This document shows positions 16,066 through 23,897 of a DNA stretch of 45,570 nt, one piece after another. This stretch comes from Haloarcula argentinensis DSM 12282 (GTDB lineage Archaea > Halobacteriota > Halobacteria > Halobacteriales > Haloarculaceae): positions 61,395-106,964 of the forward strand of contig AOLX01000003.1 in the NCBI GenBank assembly GCA_000336895.1. The letters are read 5' to 3'. The translations under genes and the position numbers were made by a program. A model generated the notes under the pieces. That model had not been told where the DNA came from, did not search any database, and saw only the letters and a program-made list of their open reading frames with translations. Every line of letters starts with the position of its first letter. Positions within the stretch are counted from its first letter, which is position 1.

Positions 16066-16169
16066 GGACTTCCCCGGTACTCACAATTTAATCGAATTTG
16101 AGACAATCAAAATATCAGATATTGATTTCGACACCACTAGAAAGGGGAGTTCGTCTGAGTTTGCCCTTA

Positions 16170-17217
16170 CTAAGAAAGGGTGATGAGAGCATCCTTATCG
16201 GCCAGATGAATCCGATTATCGTCTTCAATCACACCAAAGGTTTCTGTCAGCTCCCTAGACAGACTATTTTCCCAGGCCAGCTTTGGCACGGTTTTATCAA
16301 ATTCTAAAGCTGCGATGCCTCCTGAGTACAGTGGTGTATATAAATGATTTCCTATCATCGCAGGTGTACCTGTAGGGTTAATATCTGCTTCGCCCTCGAT
16401 ATTGAAATAATCGCTTCTGCCAGATTCTATATCTGTAGAATATAAAAACCCTTGTACCGTTATCATATAGGCCTGATTTGCATATTATTTATTATCGGAG
16501 GATGTGTCAACCCCATCGTTCCGACGCTACTATTTACCTGTGTGAACCGATTTTTCCAAGCAATACTGTTATTTTGTTCAGATATATTGAGGCAAAACAA
16601 GTGATGCGTATTTTTTCGACGTTGTCTTCCCCACCAAACGAGGCTAACTCAGTTGTACCAATCAAAGCCTTGTTGCCACTAACTGTGATTGGTGAGAAGG
16701 CACCTCCTGAGACGGGGAGTTCTATAGAAAATCGTTCACTCCCGTCATCTGGGGATAATGCATATACTTTTTGCTCAGCGTATGACGGGACAATCAATAC
16801 TCCTTCACCGAATGCAGGGCCAACTACAGACTTCAGTCTCTTTTTCCACTTTATATGCCCATCAGACTTTCTCAGAGCAAATACATAGAAGTTTCCAGTG
16901 TCCATTTTTTGCCCGGCAAAGTATATGAGTGTATCATCTACCAGCGGCGAATTAACAACTGGCGCACCAAAATTTGTAATGTTTCCAATGTCTAATTTCC
17001 ACTGTATATTTCCTTTTTCGCGGCTAACCGCATAGAATTTTGATTCCGCTGAGACATAAAGTGACTTACTATCAACCGTTGGTGAATCAGTTATCCATTC
17101 TGTAAAGTATTGTGACCAGTTTATTGTGCCAGTCTCTGCATCAATACTATACAACTTTCCTCGAGGAGGGTCCTCAGAGGTGCTAACACTCAGTCGCTCG
17201 CCTATAAATATAGTATC
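16170..17217 (-). pseudogene. PQQ-like beta-propeller protein, multiply broken
   Basis: A minus-strand series of blade repeats: LYSIDAETGTINWSQYF, FYAVSREKGNIQWKLDIG, VYALSPDDGSERFSIELP, SPITVSGNKALIGTTELAS, then FLYSTDIESGRSDYFNIEG. These are WD40/PQQ-type 'xxYAxDxxTGxxxW' blades, usually found in secreted haloarchaeal proteins. The frame changes near 16560 (…IAWKNRFTQVNSSVGTMGLT… in a second frame) and again near 16490. At the upstream end a stop (17218-17220) removes the start and any signal peptide. So the gene has lost its 5' end and carries at least two frameshifts. The AT-rich composition matches its neighbour at 17263-18594. Confidence 0.7.
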
Positions 17218-17262
17218 TTAGCCTATGTGAACAATAAAATTTGAATCGTTGAACGCCTCTAT

Positions 17263-18594
17263 TCAACGGGAGTCTTCAGCTACGACAGTTTCTGCAGGTC
17301 GACCATTCGAACTGATTGACTCGTTGATGTACTCCCAGTCCGACTTGGCATTCGGTCCAGAATCTGTGGCGAACCGTATGGTTCCCGACGGTGAGTTGTA
17401 ATTCATCACACTAGAGTACTGATTGTAAGACACTGAACTCCCATGGCCAGGTACATCTCCGATCCCGAGCTGATGGCCAAGCTCGTGAGTGAACACGGCT
17501 CCTAAATTTTGTGTATTTGCTTCGACGAAGGCTGTATCTCCCTCGGAGGCAAATCCCGCGATGGATGCTCCTTCTTGTGTACTTCCCTCAATATCTGATA
17601 CTATTCGTGTTGAGTAGTACCCAGTGTGTGTATCTCCAAACACGACGTCTGGGTTGGTTTCCCACCCTTCGAGGTCACTCGTATCACCGGTAGTAACACA
17701 ACTGTAATCTATAGGTCCAACGCCTGACGTCCGCTCAACCGCATCTTTGCAGGTTAAGGTGTCGTCCCAATATATGTGGAGGGTAATCCCAGTAGATCCA
17801 TCGGGATTTTCAACCGGTGCTTCAGCGAATTTCTCCTTTATTTCTTCACGTTTCTGTGCATCAACTTTCTCTACGTAATCGACAGCGACAAACACATCCT
17901 TCTTCATCGGATCAGCACCCGGGTATAGATCCTTCTTGTTTATCTCTGGGCCATCTGCGATACCATCATTATCGGAGTCAATGTTTGTTGGACTAGTTTC
18001 CAGTCTCTTGACTTCGGCTGAGTCAGATAAGTTGTCTCTGTCAGTATCAGCTGAGAGGGGACTCGTGTCTAACTCCAGCGCCTCTCTTCCATCAGTAAGA
18101 TTGTCACTGTCAGTATCGTTATTTGTAGGAGAGGTACCGTATTCCTCTATCTCTGTACTATCGTTTAGACGGTCTTCGTCGGAATCGGCACGAAGCGGGT
18201 CTGTTGAGTAGATCTTGACTTCTTCCCCATCCGTTAGACCGTCTCCATCAGTATCACTCTCAGTTGGGTTTGTCCCATAGACTTCTACCTCTTCAGAATC
18301 ATTCAGTTGGTCGCTATCCGTATCGTTATCATTAGGGTCAGTATTCAATTCTTGTTCTCGACTGTCAGTTAGGCCATCGCCATCAGAGTCAGTCACCACC
18401 TCTGTCGGTGGCTCTGTTTTAGTATCTGTGGCTTGTTTAGTTGGTGAGATCTCAGTTGATGGCTGTTCTGATGTGGCTGTCTGGGCAGGAGTCGATTCCT
18501 CTATATCGTTGTTGCTACTGCCGCCCAGATATTCTCCACACCCTGCGGTTAGTACGAGTGAGGATACAATTACTGTAATAATCACATTTCTCAT
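17263..18594 (-). CDS. lipoprotein with calcium-binding thrombospondin-3-like repeats and a metalloprotease domain
   Basis: 443 residues from the ATG at 18594 (MRNVIITVIVSSLVLTAGC, an ideal 18-residue lipoprotein signal). A start at 18612 would add six residues. After a Thr/Ser-rich spacer come about six Asp-rich TSP3/OmpA-like repeats (DSDGDGLTDSREQELNTDP, DTDGDGLTDGEEVKIYSTDP and others, roughly residues 70-220). These bind Ca2+ and stiffen the stalk. The C-terminal domain carries HELGHQLGIGD (about 370-380) followed by SVMNY (about 395-399), the zinc site and Met-turn of metzincin-type proteases. The third zinc ligand is not the canonical His of HExxHxxGxxH; Asp or another His would serve. 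Probably an externally anchored protease, substrate unknown. Confidence 0.85.
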   Translation of the reverse strand: MRNVIITVIVSSLVLTAGCGEYLGGSSNNDIEESTPAQTATSEQPSTEISPTKQATDTKTEPPTEVVTDSDGDGLTDSREQELNTDPNDNDTDSDQLNDSEEVEVYGTNPTESDTDGDGLTDGEEVKIYSTDPLRADSDEDRLNDSTEIEEYGTSPTNNDTDSDNLTDGREALELDTSPLSADTDRDNLSDSAEVKRLETSPTNIDSDNDGIADGPEINKKDLYPGADPMKKDVFVAVDYVEKVDAQKREEIKEKFAEAPVENPDGSTGITLHIYWDDTLTCKDAVERTSGVGPIDYSCVTTGDTSDLEGWETNPDVVFGDTHTGYYSTRIVSDIEGSTQEGASIAGFASEGDTAFVEANTQNLGAVFTHELGHQLGIGDVPGHGSSVSYNQYSSVMNYNSPSGTIRFATDSGPNAKSDWEYINESISSNGRPAETVVAEDSR

Positions 18595-18821
18595 TCTAAG
18601 GATAGTTACCATAAATAATCATTTAGACATAAAGGTGAGGATAGTTCATTAGATCTTTATTTAAATACATCTATCAAGTTTTAGTACACTTTACCAGGTC
18701 GATCGGATCAATACACTCCTGGTTGCCTGAACTACTTACCCAGGGCCGACCGCTCTTTCTCGGCGTCGACCCCAGCACTAATCTCTGACTTGGCACCGAT
18801 GTCGAAGTTCGATTAGCCGCG

Positions 18822-19136
18822 GTGAGCGAGCAGGGCCGCCCGATCACGCCGAGACGCTACCAACGGCTCACACCCAGCGTCGGGGAGGCGTTCGCTGTGC
18901 GTCTGGACCAACTCAAGGAACGGTTCGATCTCCGCGAACTGTGGGCCCTGTCAAATCTAAATGGCTTCTCACTGAGAAGCGGCGTATCTGTAATCGCCTT
19001 CCGATCCATTGGTGGTGTATTGGCGGATATGAATGTTCCGCTCCTGCTGCTTGCCGTACTCGGGCTCGTTTTTTCCGTGGTTCAGGAGCGTTACTGGCAG
19101 TCACTCAAACCGCCATATTCTGGACCGCAGACATAA
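18822..19136 (+). CDS. hypothetical membrane-associated protein
   Basis: 104 residues from a GTG. The N-terminal half is hydrophilic (SEQGRPITPRRYQRLTPSVG…RFDLRELWAL). The C-terminal half has two hydrophobic stretches (SGVSVIAFRSIGGVLADM; VPLLLLAVLGLVFSVV) followed by QERYWQSLKPP. A change in character around SNLNGFSLRSG makes a fusion of two fragments possible. No family recognised. Confidence 0.45.
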   Translation: MSEQGRPITPRRYQRLTPSVGEAFAVRLDQLKERFDLRELWALSNLNGFSLRSGVSVIAFRSIGGVLADMNVPLLLLAVLGLVFSVVQERYWQSLKPPYSGPQT

Positions 19137-19159
19137 ATATAGGTAAGTAATACCACCAC

Positions 19160-20395
19160 ATGATTTCGATGATTGCTGATCAGTTCGAAACGTTTCTATT
19201 CGACCTCGATGGCGTAATTTACCTCGGGGATGAAGCGCTCCCGCATGCTGTTGACGGTGTAAATCGGCTCTACGAGCAGAACAAGCGGATCCGATTTCTC
19301 ACGAACGATCCACGACCGACGCGACAGGCAGTCGCGTCACGTCTTCGTGAACTCGGAATTAGAGTCGATAAAGAAGAAATAGTAACGGCAGCTTGGGCGA
19401 CTGCAGCTCACCTTCGTCGTGAAGGAGTCACCACGGCGGCAGCAGTAGGAAGTGAAGGGTTGCGGACAGAGCTCCGTCAGCAGGGAATCACCGTCACGAA
19501 TGAATCCCCGGATGCAGTCGTTGTTGGAGTTGATGAACAAACAACGTATGCAGATATCAGACGAGCAACGAGACACATTGATCAGGGGGCGCAATTCGTC
19601 GGGACGAATCCGGACGGTGCATTTCCGACCCCTGACGGTCCCGCGCCTGGTGCAGGAGCAATCGTTCGCGCAGTCGAAACTTCGACAGGAGCCTCGCCTA
19701 CTGTCGTCGGAAAACCCGAGCCTCTGATGTTTGAGATGGCTCTCGAAGGCACCGATGTCGTTCAGAATGCAGTCGTCATCGGTGATAATCCAGCAACGGA
19801 TATCCTCGGCGCACATCGCGCAGGGCTCACAGGAATCCTGGTCGCAGATGAAGCGCCAATCGCAGCCTCGTCCCAAGATTTCACTCACCCTGATGAAGTG
19901 ATTCGATCACTTTCGGGTCTGTTTTCACACACAGTGACTCCCTGGGACAATCCCCAGTACTCGTGGCCAGCGGACATCCGACCAGGGGTAGGCGCGGTCA
20001 TTTTGAACGAGTCAGGAGAGGTATTACTGTTGAAGCGGGCCGACAAAGAACAGTGGGCGCTCCCGACGGGGACAGTTGAACGAGGTGAAGCGGTTGAGGA
20101 GGCAATTTTGCGAGAGGTGCAAGAAGAGACAGGTCTTCAAATCACGGTCGACCGACTAACTGGAGTGTACTCCCACCCGGAGCAGCAGGTGTTCTCGTAT
20201 CCGTCCGGAGAGACGGTCCATTTCGTGACGAACTGTTTCTTATGTAGCGTCGACGGCGGCACGCTCGAAGCAGATCAAGATGAGGCACTTGATGTCAGAT
20301 TTGCCGACACGGACCGACTCCCGAATAGAATACTACCAATGCATCCACGGTGGATCACTGATGCAGTCGAGGGCACCAATGTTACAATTGCATAA
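19160..20395 (+). CDS. HAD-IIA phosphatase fused to a Nudix hydrolase
   Basis: 411 residues. Domain 1 (about 1-258) is a HAD subfamily IIA sugar-phosphatase-like fold: motif I FDLDGVIYLG with nucleophile D15 and D17, motif II TND (48-50), the C2 cap with NPDGAFPTPDG (150-160), GKPEP (184-188) and GDNPATDILGA (208-218). Domain 2 (about 275-405) is Nudix, with a complete box GTVERGEAVEEAILREVQEE then TGL (304-326), fitting Gx5Ex7REUxEExGU. Separately these remove phosphate from small sugar or nucleotide esters and hydrolyse nucleoside-diphosphate-X compounds. A single chain could act in sequence on one substrate, for example NDP-linked inositol, sugar or glycerol; this is inference. TATA CATAAATATA lies 20 bp upstream. 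An alternative start is the Met at 19169. Confidence 0.9.
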   Translation: MISMIADQFETFLFDLDGVIYLGDEALPHAVDGVNRLYEQNKRIRFLTNDPRPTRQAVASRLRELGIRVDKEEIVTAAWATAAHLRREGVTTAAAVGSEGLRTELRQQGITVTNESPDAVVVGVDEQTTYADIRRATRHIDQGAQFVGTNPDGAFPTPDGPAPGAGAIVRAVETSTGASPTVVGKPEPLMFEMALEGTDVVQNAVVIGDNPATDILGAHRAGLTGILVADEAPIAASSQDFTHPDEVIRSLSGLFSHTVTPWDNPQYSWPADIRPGVGAVILNESGEVLLLKRADKEQWALPTGTVERGEAVEEAILREVQEETGLQITVDRLTGVYSHPEQQVFSYPSGETVHFVTNCFLCSVDGGTLEADQDEALDVRFADTDRLPNRILPMHPRWITDAVEGTNVTIA

Positions 20396-20666
20396 GTGTC
20401 CTGTATTGAGCGGTTGGACGGATAATTGAATATCCCGTCGTCAGCATTCTTCCGTGGCCTCGATATGAAGGGTCCACCAGACCGCCCGCCTATCCTCCGT
20501 CGACTAGCCAACGTACGAGTCTAGCCCGGTTCGATCGCTCAGCCCTCCCACGAGCTAGAATCAGTGCTCAAAGGAAATCCCATCTGTGCCCTCGAACCCA
20601 TACCGTGGACAGGAAATCGACAGGCTGTCGATGGCCCGCTCAACGACATCAGAGCCGTGAATCAAC

Positions 20667-21140
20667 CAGTACGGGGGATTACTCTAAGACACGTTCGCGC
20701 TCGGTTGTCTGCTGTTCTGGTTCTTCCGTCTCTATGAGTTGGTTGAGACGCCGTTCGAACGCTTCTTGATCAAGTTCACCTTCTGCATACCGCCGCCGAA
20801 GCGTTTCAATTGGGGTTTCGTTTGTTGCGTCTATCTGCTGCCCGTCCTGTAGACTATCCGCATGGGCCGCATTCGCTTCGCGAATGACCCCCCGTATCAG
20901 TTGTCCTGCGACACCGAGTGTGACGGTACTGAGCAGGAGGAACAATATTCCTGCCGCGACGTTTCCAGTCAGCCCAACGAGTCCGAGCACGAGTGCTGGG
21001 ACACCAATCAAACAGGCGACGATGGCAGTCGCAGTTCGACCAGCGGGGCTTTGGGGGGCATATCGGTGGACCAATTCAAACATACTTATTTTATTACTAT
21101 TTGACAACTTAATAACCTCGGAAACGGAACACGATTTCTC
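20667..21140 (-). repeat. 474-bp inverted repeat, left arm
   Basis: This stretch is the reverse-complement counterpart of 35228-35701. Both are 474 bp and alignable end to end without visible gaps. They share the promoter segment (GAGAAATC.TGTTC.GTTTCC, then GGTTATTAAGTTGT), the whole SHOCT-protein gene and the sequence just past its stop (TAATCCCCCGTACTG). Similarity ends abruptly on both sides. Confidence 0.85.
20679..21083 (-). CDS. SHOCT-domain membrane protein (copy A)
   Basis: 134 residues from the ATG at 21083 (MFELVHRYAPQSPAGRTATA). Two membrane helices lie at about 17-37 (IVACLIGVPALVLGLVGL) and 43-63 (AAGILFLLLSTVTLGVAG). A linker and a C-terminal SHOCT motif follow (PIETLRRRYAEGELDQEAFE then RRLNQL, about 97-122), ending in a Glu/Gln/Arg tail. 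SHOCT is a short oligomerisation-type motif typical of haloarchaeal membrane proteins of unknown role. Near-identical to 35285-35689 and of equal length, it belongs to the inverted repeat. The frame is open to 21176, but the homology with copy B begins at this Met. Confidence 0.88.
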   Translation of the reverse strand: MFELVHRYAPQSPAGRTATAIVACLIGVPALVLGLVGLTGNVAAGILFLLLSTVTLGVAGQLIRGVIREANAAHADSLQDGQQIDATNETPIETLRRRYAEGELDQEAFERRLNQLIETEEPEQQTTERERVLE

Positions 21141-21260
21141 TCGGGGGACCGAAATGACCCTTTGGGAAGGGAGCATGACGCTGGCCAGTTCGCACGCACA
21201 GTGAGCAGTTTCTTTGCTCGATCAAGCTTGAAACAAGGCGACGTCGGTAGCAACGACTTA

Positions 21261-21371
21261 TTATATCACACTGAAATACTGGAGGCTAGCAATCAGCAGG
21301 ATAGAAACAATCAAGACAACTTTCAGCAGCCATGATGGGACATCTTTCCGGATTCTGAAGGACCAGTCCAT
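21261..21371 (-). CDS. 36-residue single-helix membrane protein
   Basis: On the minus strand the ATG at 21371 opens MDWSFRIRKDVPSWLLKVVL, then IVSILLIASLQYFSVI and a stop. A basic amphipathic start is followed by one clean membrane helix of about 20 residues, a typical small membrane protein. It lies between the SHOCT gene and the CBS remnant in a stretch otherwise without genes. Too short for a family call. Confidence 0.45.
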   Translation of the reverse strand: MDWSFRIRKDVPSWLLKVVLIVSILLIASLQYFSVI

Positions 21372-21471
21372 ACAATTCAATGATACTTTCAGCAATTATA
21401 TTTCACGAAAGAGTTCTTCGCTACGAGGGACAAGTGAACCACCCACAAGATGAGATTCTCTCGGTCGATTA

Positions 21472-21708
21472 ATGAATCACCGGTTGCTACATAAAGTGGT
21501 CGAACAATTCACACGTATTCTGGTTGAAAATCTAATGAATACGGATGTCGCTACGGTAGATATTAATGGAACCGTCCGGGCGGCAGTCGAAATGATGCTC
21601 CGTGAGCACATTGGGAGCGTCATTGTGGTTACAGACGACAACCCAACCGGGATTGTCACTGAGACAGATATCGAATTGAAAATTTATTTAGGTCGGCCTA
21701 AAAAATAG
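21472..21708 (+). pseudogene. CBS-domain protein, 3'-truncated
   Basis: 78 codons, the core reading VEQFTRILVENLMNTDVATV, then DINGTVRAAVEMMLREHIGS and VIVVTDDNPTGIVTETDIE. This is the first CBS motif of a haloarchaeal two-CBS regulatory protein of about 130-140 residues. Immediately after GIVTETDI the frame runs into ELKIYLGRPKK, which is simply the translation of the AT-rich promoter and palindrome at 21681-21702. The second CBS motif is absent. The gene was cut where the iron cassette promoter begins. The true start may be the GTG that precedes VEQFTR. Confidence 0.75.
21687..21702. promoter_or_regulatory. DtxR/Idr-like iron-box palindrome upstream of the regulator gene
   Basis: TTTAGGTCGGCCTAAA, an almost perfect 16-bp palindrome overlapping a TATA-like AATTTATT (21681-21688). 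It is similar in form to the TTAGG…CCTAA operators of haloarchaeal DtxR-family iron regulators (SirR/Idr). A second copy stands before the transporter operon (22672-22687). Binding protein not encoded in this window. Confidence 0.65.
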
Positions 21709-21714
21709 CCTATC

Positions 21715-21741
21715 ATGAAAACCGAGTGTTTAGAGGTGTAA
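21715..21741 (+). promoter_or_regulatory. possible 8-codon leader ORF and Shine-Dalgarno before the regulator
   Basis: ATG at 21715 opens MKTECLEV and stops at 21739-21741, three bases before the regulator's ATG at 21745. Its last codons contain GAGGTG (21733-21738), a good Shine-Dalgarno sequence 6 bp from that ATG. The leader may only be the vehicle for the ribosome-binding site or may couple translation. Confidence 0.4.
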
Positions 21742-21744
21742 ACG

Positions 21745-22581
21745 ATGGTTGAAGGGGACGAACGAGTGGACTGGAGCGCTGTCGAATCCGTGGCGTTTCT
21801 CGCCCGTTCTGAGCACCGCTTCCAAGTGCTCGATCTATTGGCCGATGGTGCCCGCACCCGTGAGGGATTGGACGATCGAATGGACGTGACTCGAGTAACG
21901 TTGAGCCGTATCCTCAGTGACCTCGAAGATCAGGAATTCATCCAACAAACACACACCGATAGTTTGTACGAGCTGTCCACCTTCGGTGAACTCGTCCACC
22001 GAGATTTCGCTCGACTGTTGGGGACGGTATCGGTCGGACAAAAATACCCCAAGCTGGTTTCACGACTCCCAACTGACTGGTTCGACTTCGAGCCCCGGTG
22101 TCTCGTTGACGGTGAGCAGATCCACGGGAAGAGCGCAGATCCACTAGCGGCCGCTCGCGTTGTCGCGAACGCCATCAGGGATGGCTCCTCTTGTAGGGCG
22201 CTCGTTGGAACGTTCACATCGCTTCCGATGCACGCATACGAGGAGGATGTCCGCACTGGGGGTGATACCGACATGTGCGTCGTTTTCGACTCGGTCGTCA
22301 CCGAAACGATGCTGGAGGATCAGTCATTACGGGCCAAGTGGCAAGCAATCGAGGACGCTACAGACTCGACGATCTATTACAGCCTCGACGAACAGGTCCC
22401 TTGTACGGTGGATCTCATTGACGACGAGAGAGTGTTCCTTACTGTCGACCGAGAACAGGAGCCTGGCTTCGATATCATTTCGTGCACACACCCCGATGTG
22501 GTGGCGTGGGCCGACCGAGTGATCAGCGAGTACCGTGATCTCGCCATGCCGCTCAGTCGACAAGTGAGTGACGCGAAGTAA
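21745..22581 (+). CDS. winged-helix transcription regulator with C-terminal FilR1-like sensor domain
   Basis: 278 residues. N-terminal wHTH (about 12-85): VAFLARSEHRFQVLDLLADG, then ARTREGLDDRMDVTRVTLSR and ILSDLEDQEFIQQT. The C-terminal ~170 residues (TSLPMHAYEEDVRTGGDTDM, CVVFDSVVTETMLEDQ, the IISCTHPDVVAWADRVISEY ending) match the haloarchaeal HTH-plus-FilR1 architecture, usually predicted to sense a small molecule. It lies on the same strand 111 bp upstream of the binding-protein gene of the iron-type ABC transporter, with similar palindromes in front of both. So it is probably a local regulator of uptake, itself under iron control. Effector unknown. Confidence 0.85.
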   Translation: MVEGDERVDWSAVESVAFLARSEHRFQVLDLLADGARTREGLDDRMDVTRVTLSRILSDLEDQEFIQQTHTDSLYELSTFGELVHRDFARLLGTVSVGQKYPKLVSRLPTDWFDFEPRCLVDGEQIHGKSADPLAAARVVANAIRDGSSCRALVGTFTSLPMHAYEEDVRTGGDTDMCVVFDSVVTETMLEDQSLRAKWQAIEDATDSTIYYSLDEQVPCTVDLIDDERVFLTVDREQEPGFDIISCTHPDVVAWADRVISEYRDLAMPLSRQVSDAK

Positions 22582-22671
22582 TTGGGAAGCGTGAACAGAG
22601 TGTGTTGTCCGTAACACGCCGTGAACATCACTCCAACCGCGTTAATGTGAACAGCAGGAATCACTAAGTTG

Positions 22672-22687
22672 TTTAGGCCGGGCTAAA
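22672..22687. promoter_or_regulatory. DtxR/Idr-like iron-box palindrome upstream of the ABC transporter
   Basis: TTTAGGCCGGGCTAAA, 16 bp, ending 5 bp before the ATG at 22693. Same half-site design as 21687-21702 (12-13 of 16 positions shared). For a leaderless or near-leaderless transcript it would cover the transcription start, an efficient repression site. Confidence 0.65.
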
Positions 22688-22692
22688 AATAC

Positions 22693-23892
22693 ATGGTACG
22701 TAGACGCCAATTGCTTACAAGTAGTGCCAGTATGATTGCCGCCGGTCTCGCCGGCTGTGCCGGGAACACCGACAACTCGACGGAGAGCACAGGAGAGTCG
22801 ACAGAGACCCGGACAAACACAGAGGTCGCAAACGAGACCGAAGAAAGCACGACATCAGATACGACGCCGTACACAGTCCAGATCGAACCGAACGATCCCT
22901 ACACGTTCGAAGAAGTTCCAGAGACATACGGCGTCGGTACCAGTCCCTTCATCGACATGGGAATGGCGCTCGGCATCCACCCGACGGCGACCACCGGCCT
23001 AGAACGTGCTCCTCTGAAGTTCTATGACCTCCTCAACCTCGGATTCGACGAGAGCCAAATCACCAAGCTCGCCAGCGACGCTGAGTCTGGCTACGACAAG
23101 GAGAACTTCTACGCCGCTGACGCCGATATCTGGCTCATCTCGCGAAAAAACATCGGGCGCTACGTCAGCTGGGACGACTCTGACTTTGAGGACGTCGAGA
23201 CCCGGACTGGCCCCTTCCTCGGCACCACGCTTCGCTTTGCCCCCCAAGCCGCCGTGCAGGACGAACCGAATCCGTACACGATGTACGAAGCCTTCGAGAA
23301 GGTTGCAGAAATTTTCCAGCGCCAACAGCAGTTTCAAGCTTGGCAGTCTCTCCACGCCGATCTCATGAGCACTATAGAGGACGGTCTCCCGCCGGAGGAC
23401 GAACGCCCCACGGTCGCCGCTATCTGGCGCGGCATCAGTCCCGACTCCGGCCGATTCCGTATCGCTCCCCTTCACCGTTTCGGGAACCATACCAAGTCCT
23501 ACTATCGACTCGGTATGCAGGATGCGTTCGAAGGACAGTACCCGGACGGCCCGGTCGGCTACGAGGAACTGCTCCGCGCTGACCCCGACTATATCGGCGC
23601 CGTCGGCGCACTCACGTCCGCGACCCACGAGGAGTTCGTGGACACCATCATCGAACCGTTTGAGAGTAACGAGAACGGCCAGCAGCTCCGCGCCGTTCAG
23701 AACGGCAATGTCGTCCGGAGTAGCGGCCAGTACATGGGCCCCATCGTCGATATGTTCTCCACTGAGGCTGTCGCAAAGCAAGTCTATCCCGACGAGTTCG
23801 GCGAGTGGCCCGGTAGCGTCGGTGACGTTCCAGAGAGCGAACAGCTCTTCGACCGTCGGCGCCTCATTGACATCGTCAATGGAGATCTGTAG
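22693..23892 (+). CDS. iron/siderophore-type ABC transporter, substrate-binding lipoprotein
   Basis: 399 residues. The N-terminus VRRRQLLTSSASMIAAGLAG has a twin-arginine-like RRRQLL and an LAGC lipobox, so it is exported and lipid-anchored. An acidic Thr/Glu linker follows. The mature domain has features of the FecB/BtuF periplasmic-binding fold (PETYGVGTSPFIDMGMALGI; DADIWLISRKNIG; a long central helix; DPDYIGAVGALTSATHEEFV; AVQNGNVVRSSGQYMGPIVD). It captures a chelated iron or related complex for the permease encoded 5 bp downstream. The iron-type assignment rests on the FecCD-type permease and the operator in front of the gene. Cobalamin or another metal chelate cannot be excluded. Confidence 0.85.
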   Translation: MVRRRQLLTSSASMIAAGLAGCAGNTDNSTESTGESTETRTNTEVANETEESTTSDTTPYTVQIEPNDPYTFEEVPETYGVGTSPFIDMGMALGIHPTATTGLERAPLKFYDLLNLGFDESQITKLASDAESGYDKENFYAADADIWLISRKNIGRYVSWDDSDFEDVETRTGPFLGTTLRFAPQAAVQDEPNPYTMYEAFEKVAEIFQRQQQFQAWQSLHADLMSTIEDGLPPEDERPTVAAIWRGISPDSGRFRIAPLHRFGNHTKSYYRLGMQDAFEGQYPDGPVGYEELLRADPDYIGAVGALTSATHEEFVDTIIEPFESNENGQQLRAVQNGNVVRSSGQYMGPIVDMFSTEAVAKQVYPDEFGEWPGSVGDVPESEQLFDRRRLIDIVNGDL

Positions 23893-23897
23893 GAGCG

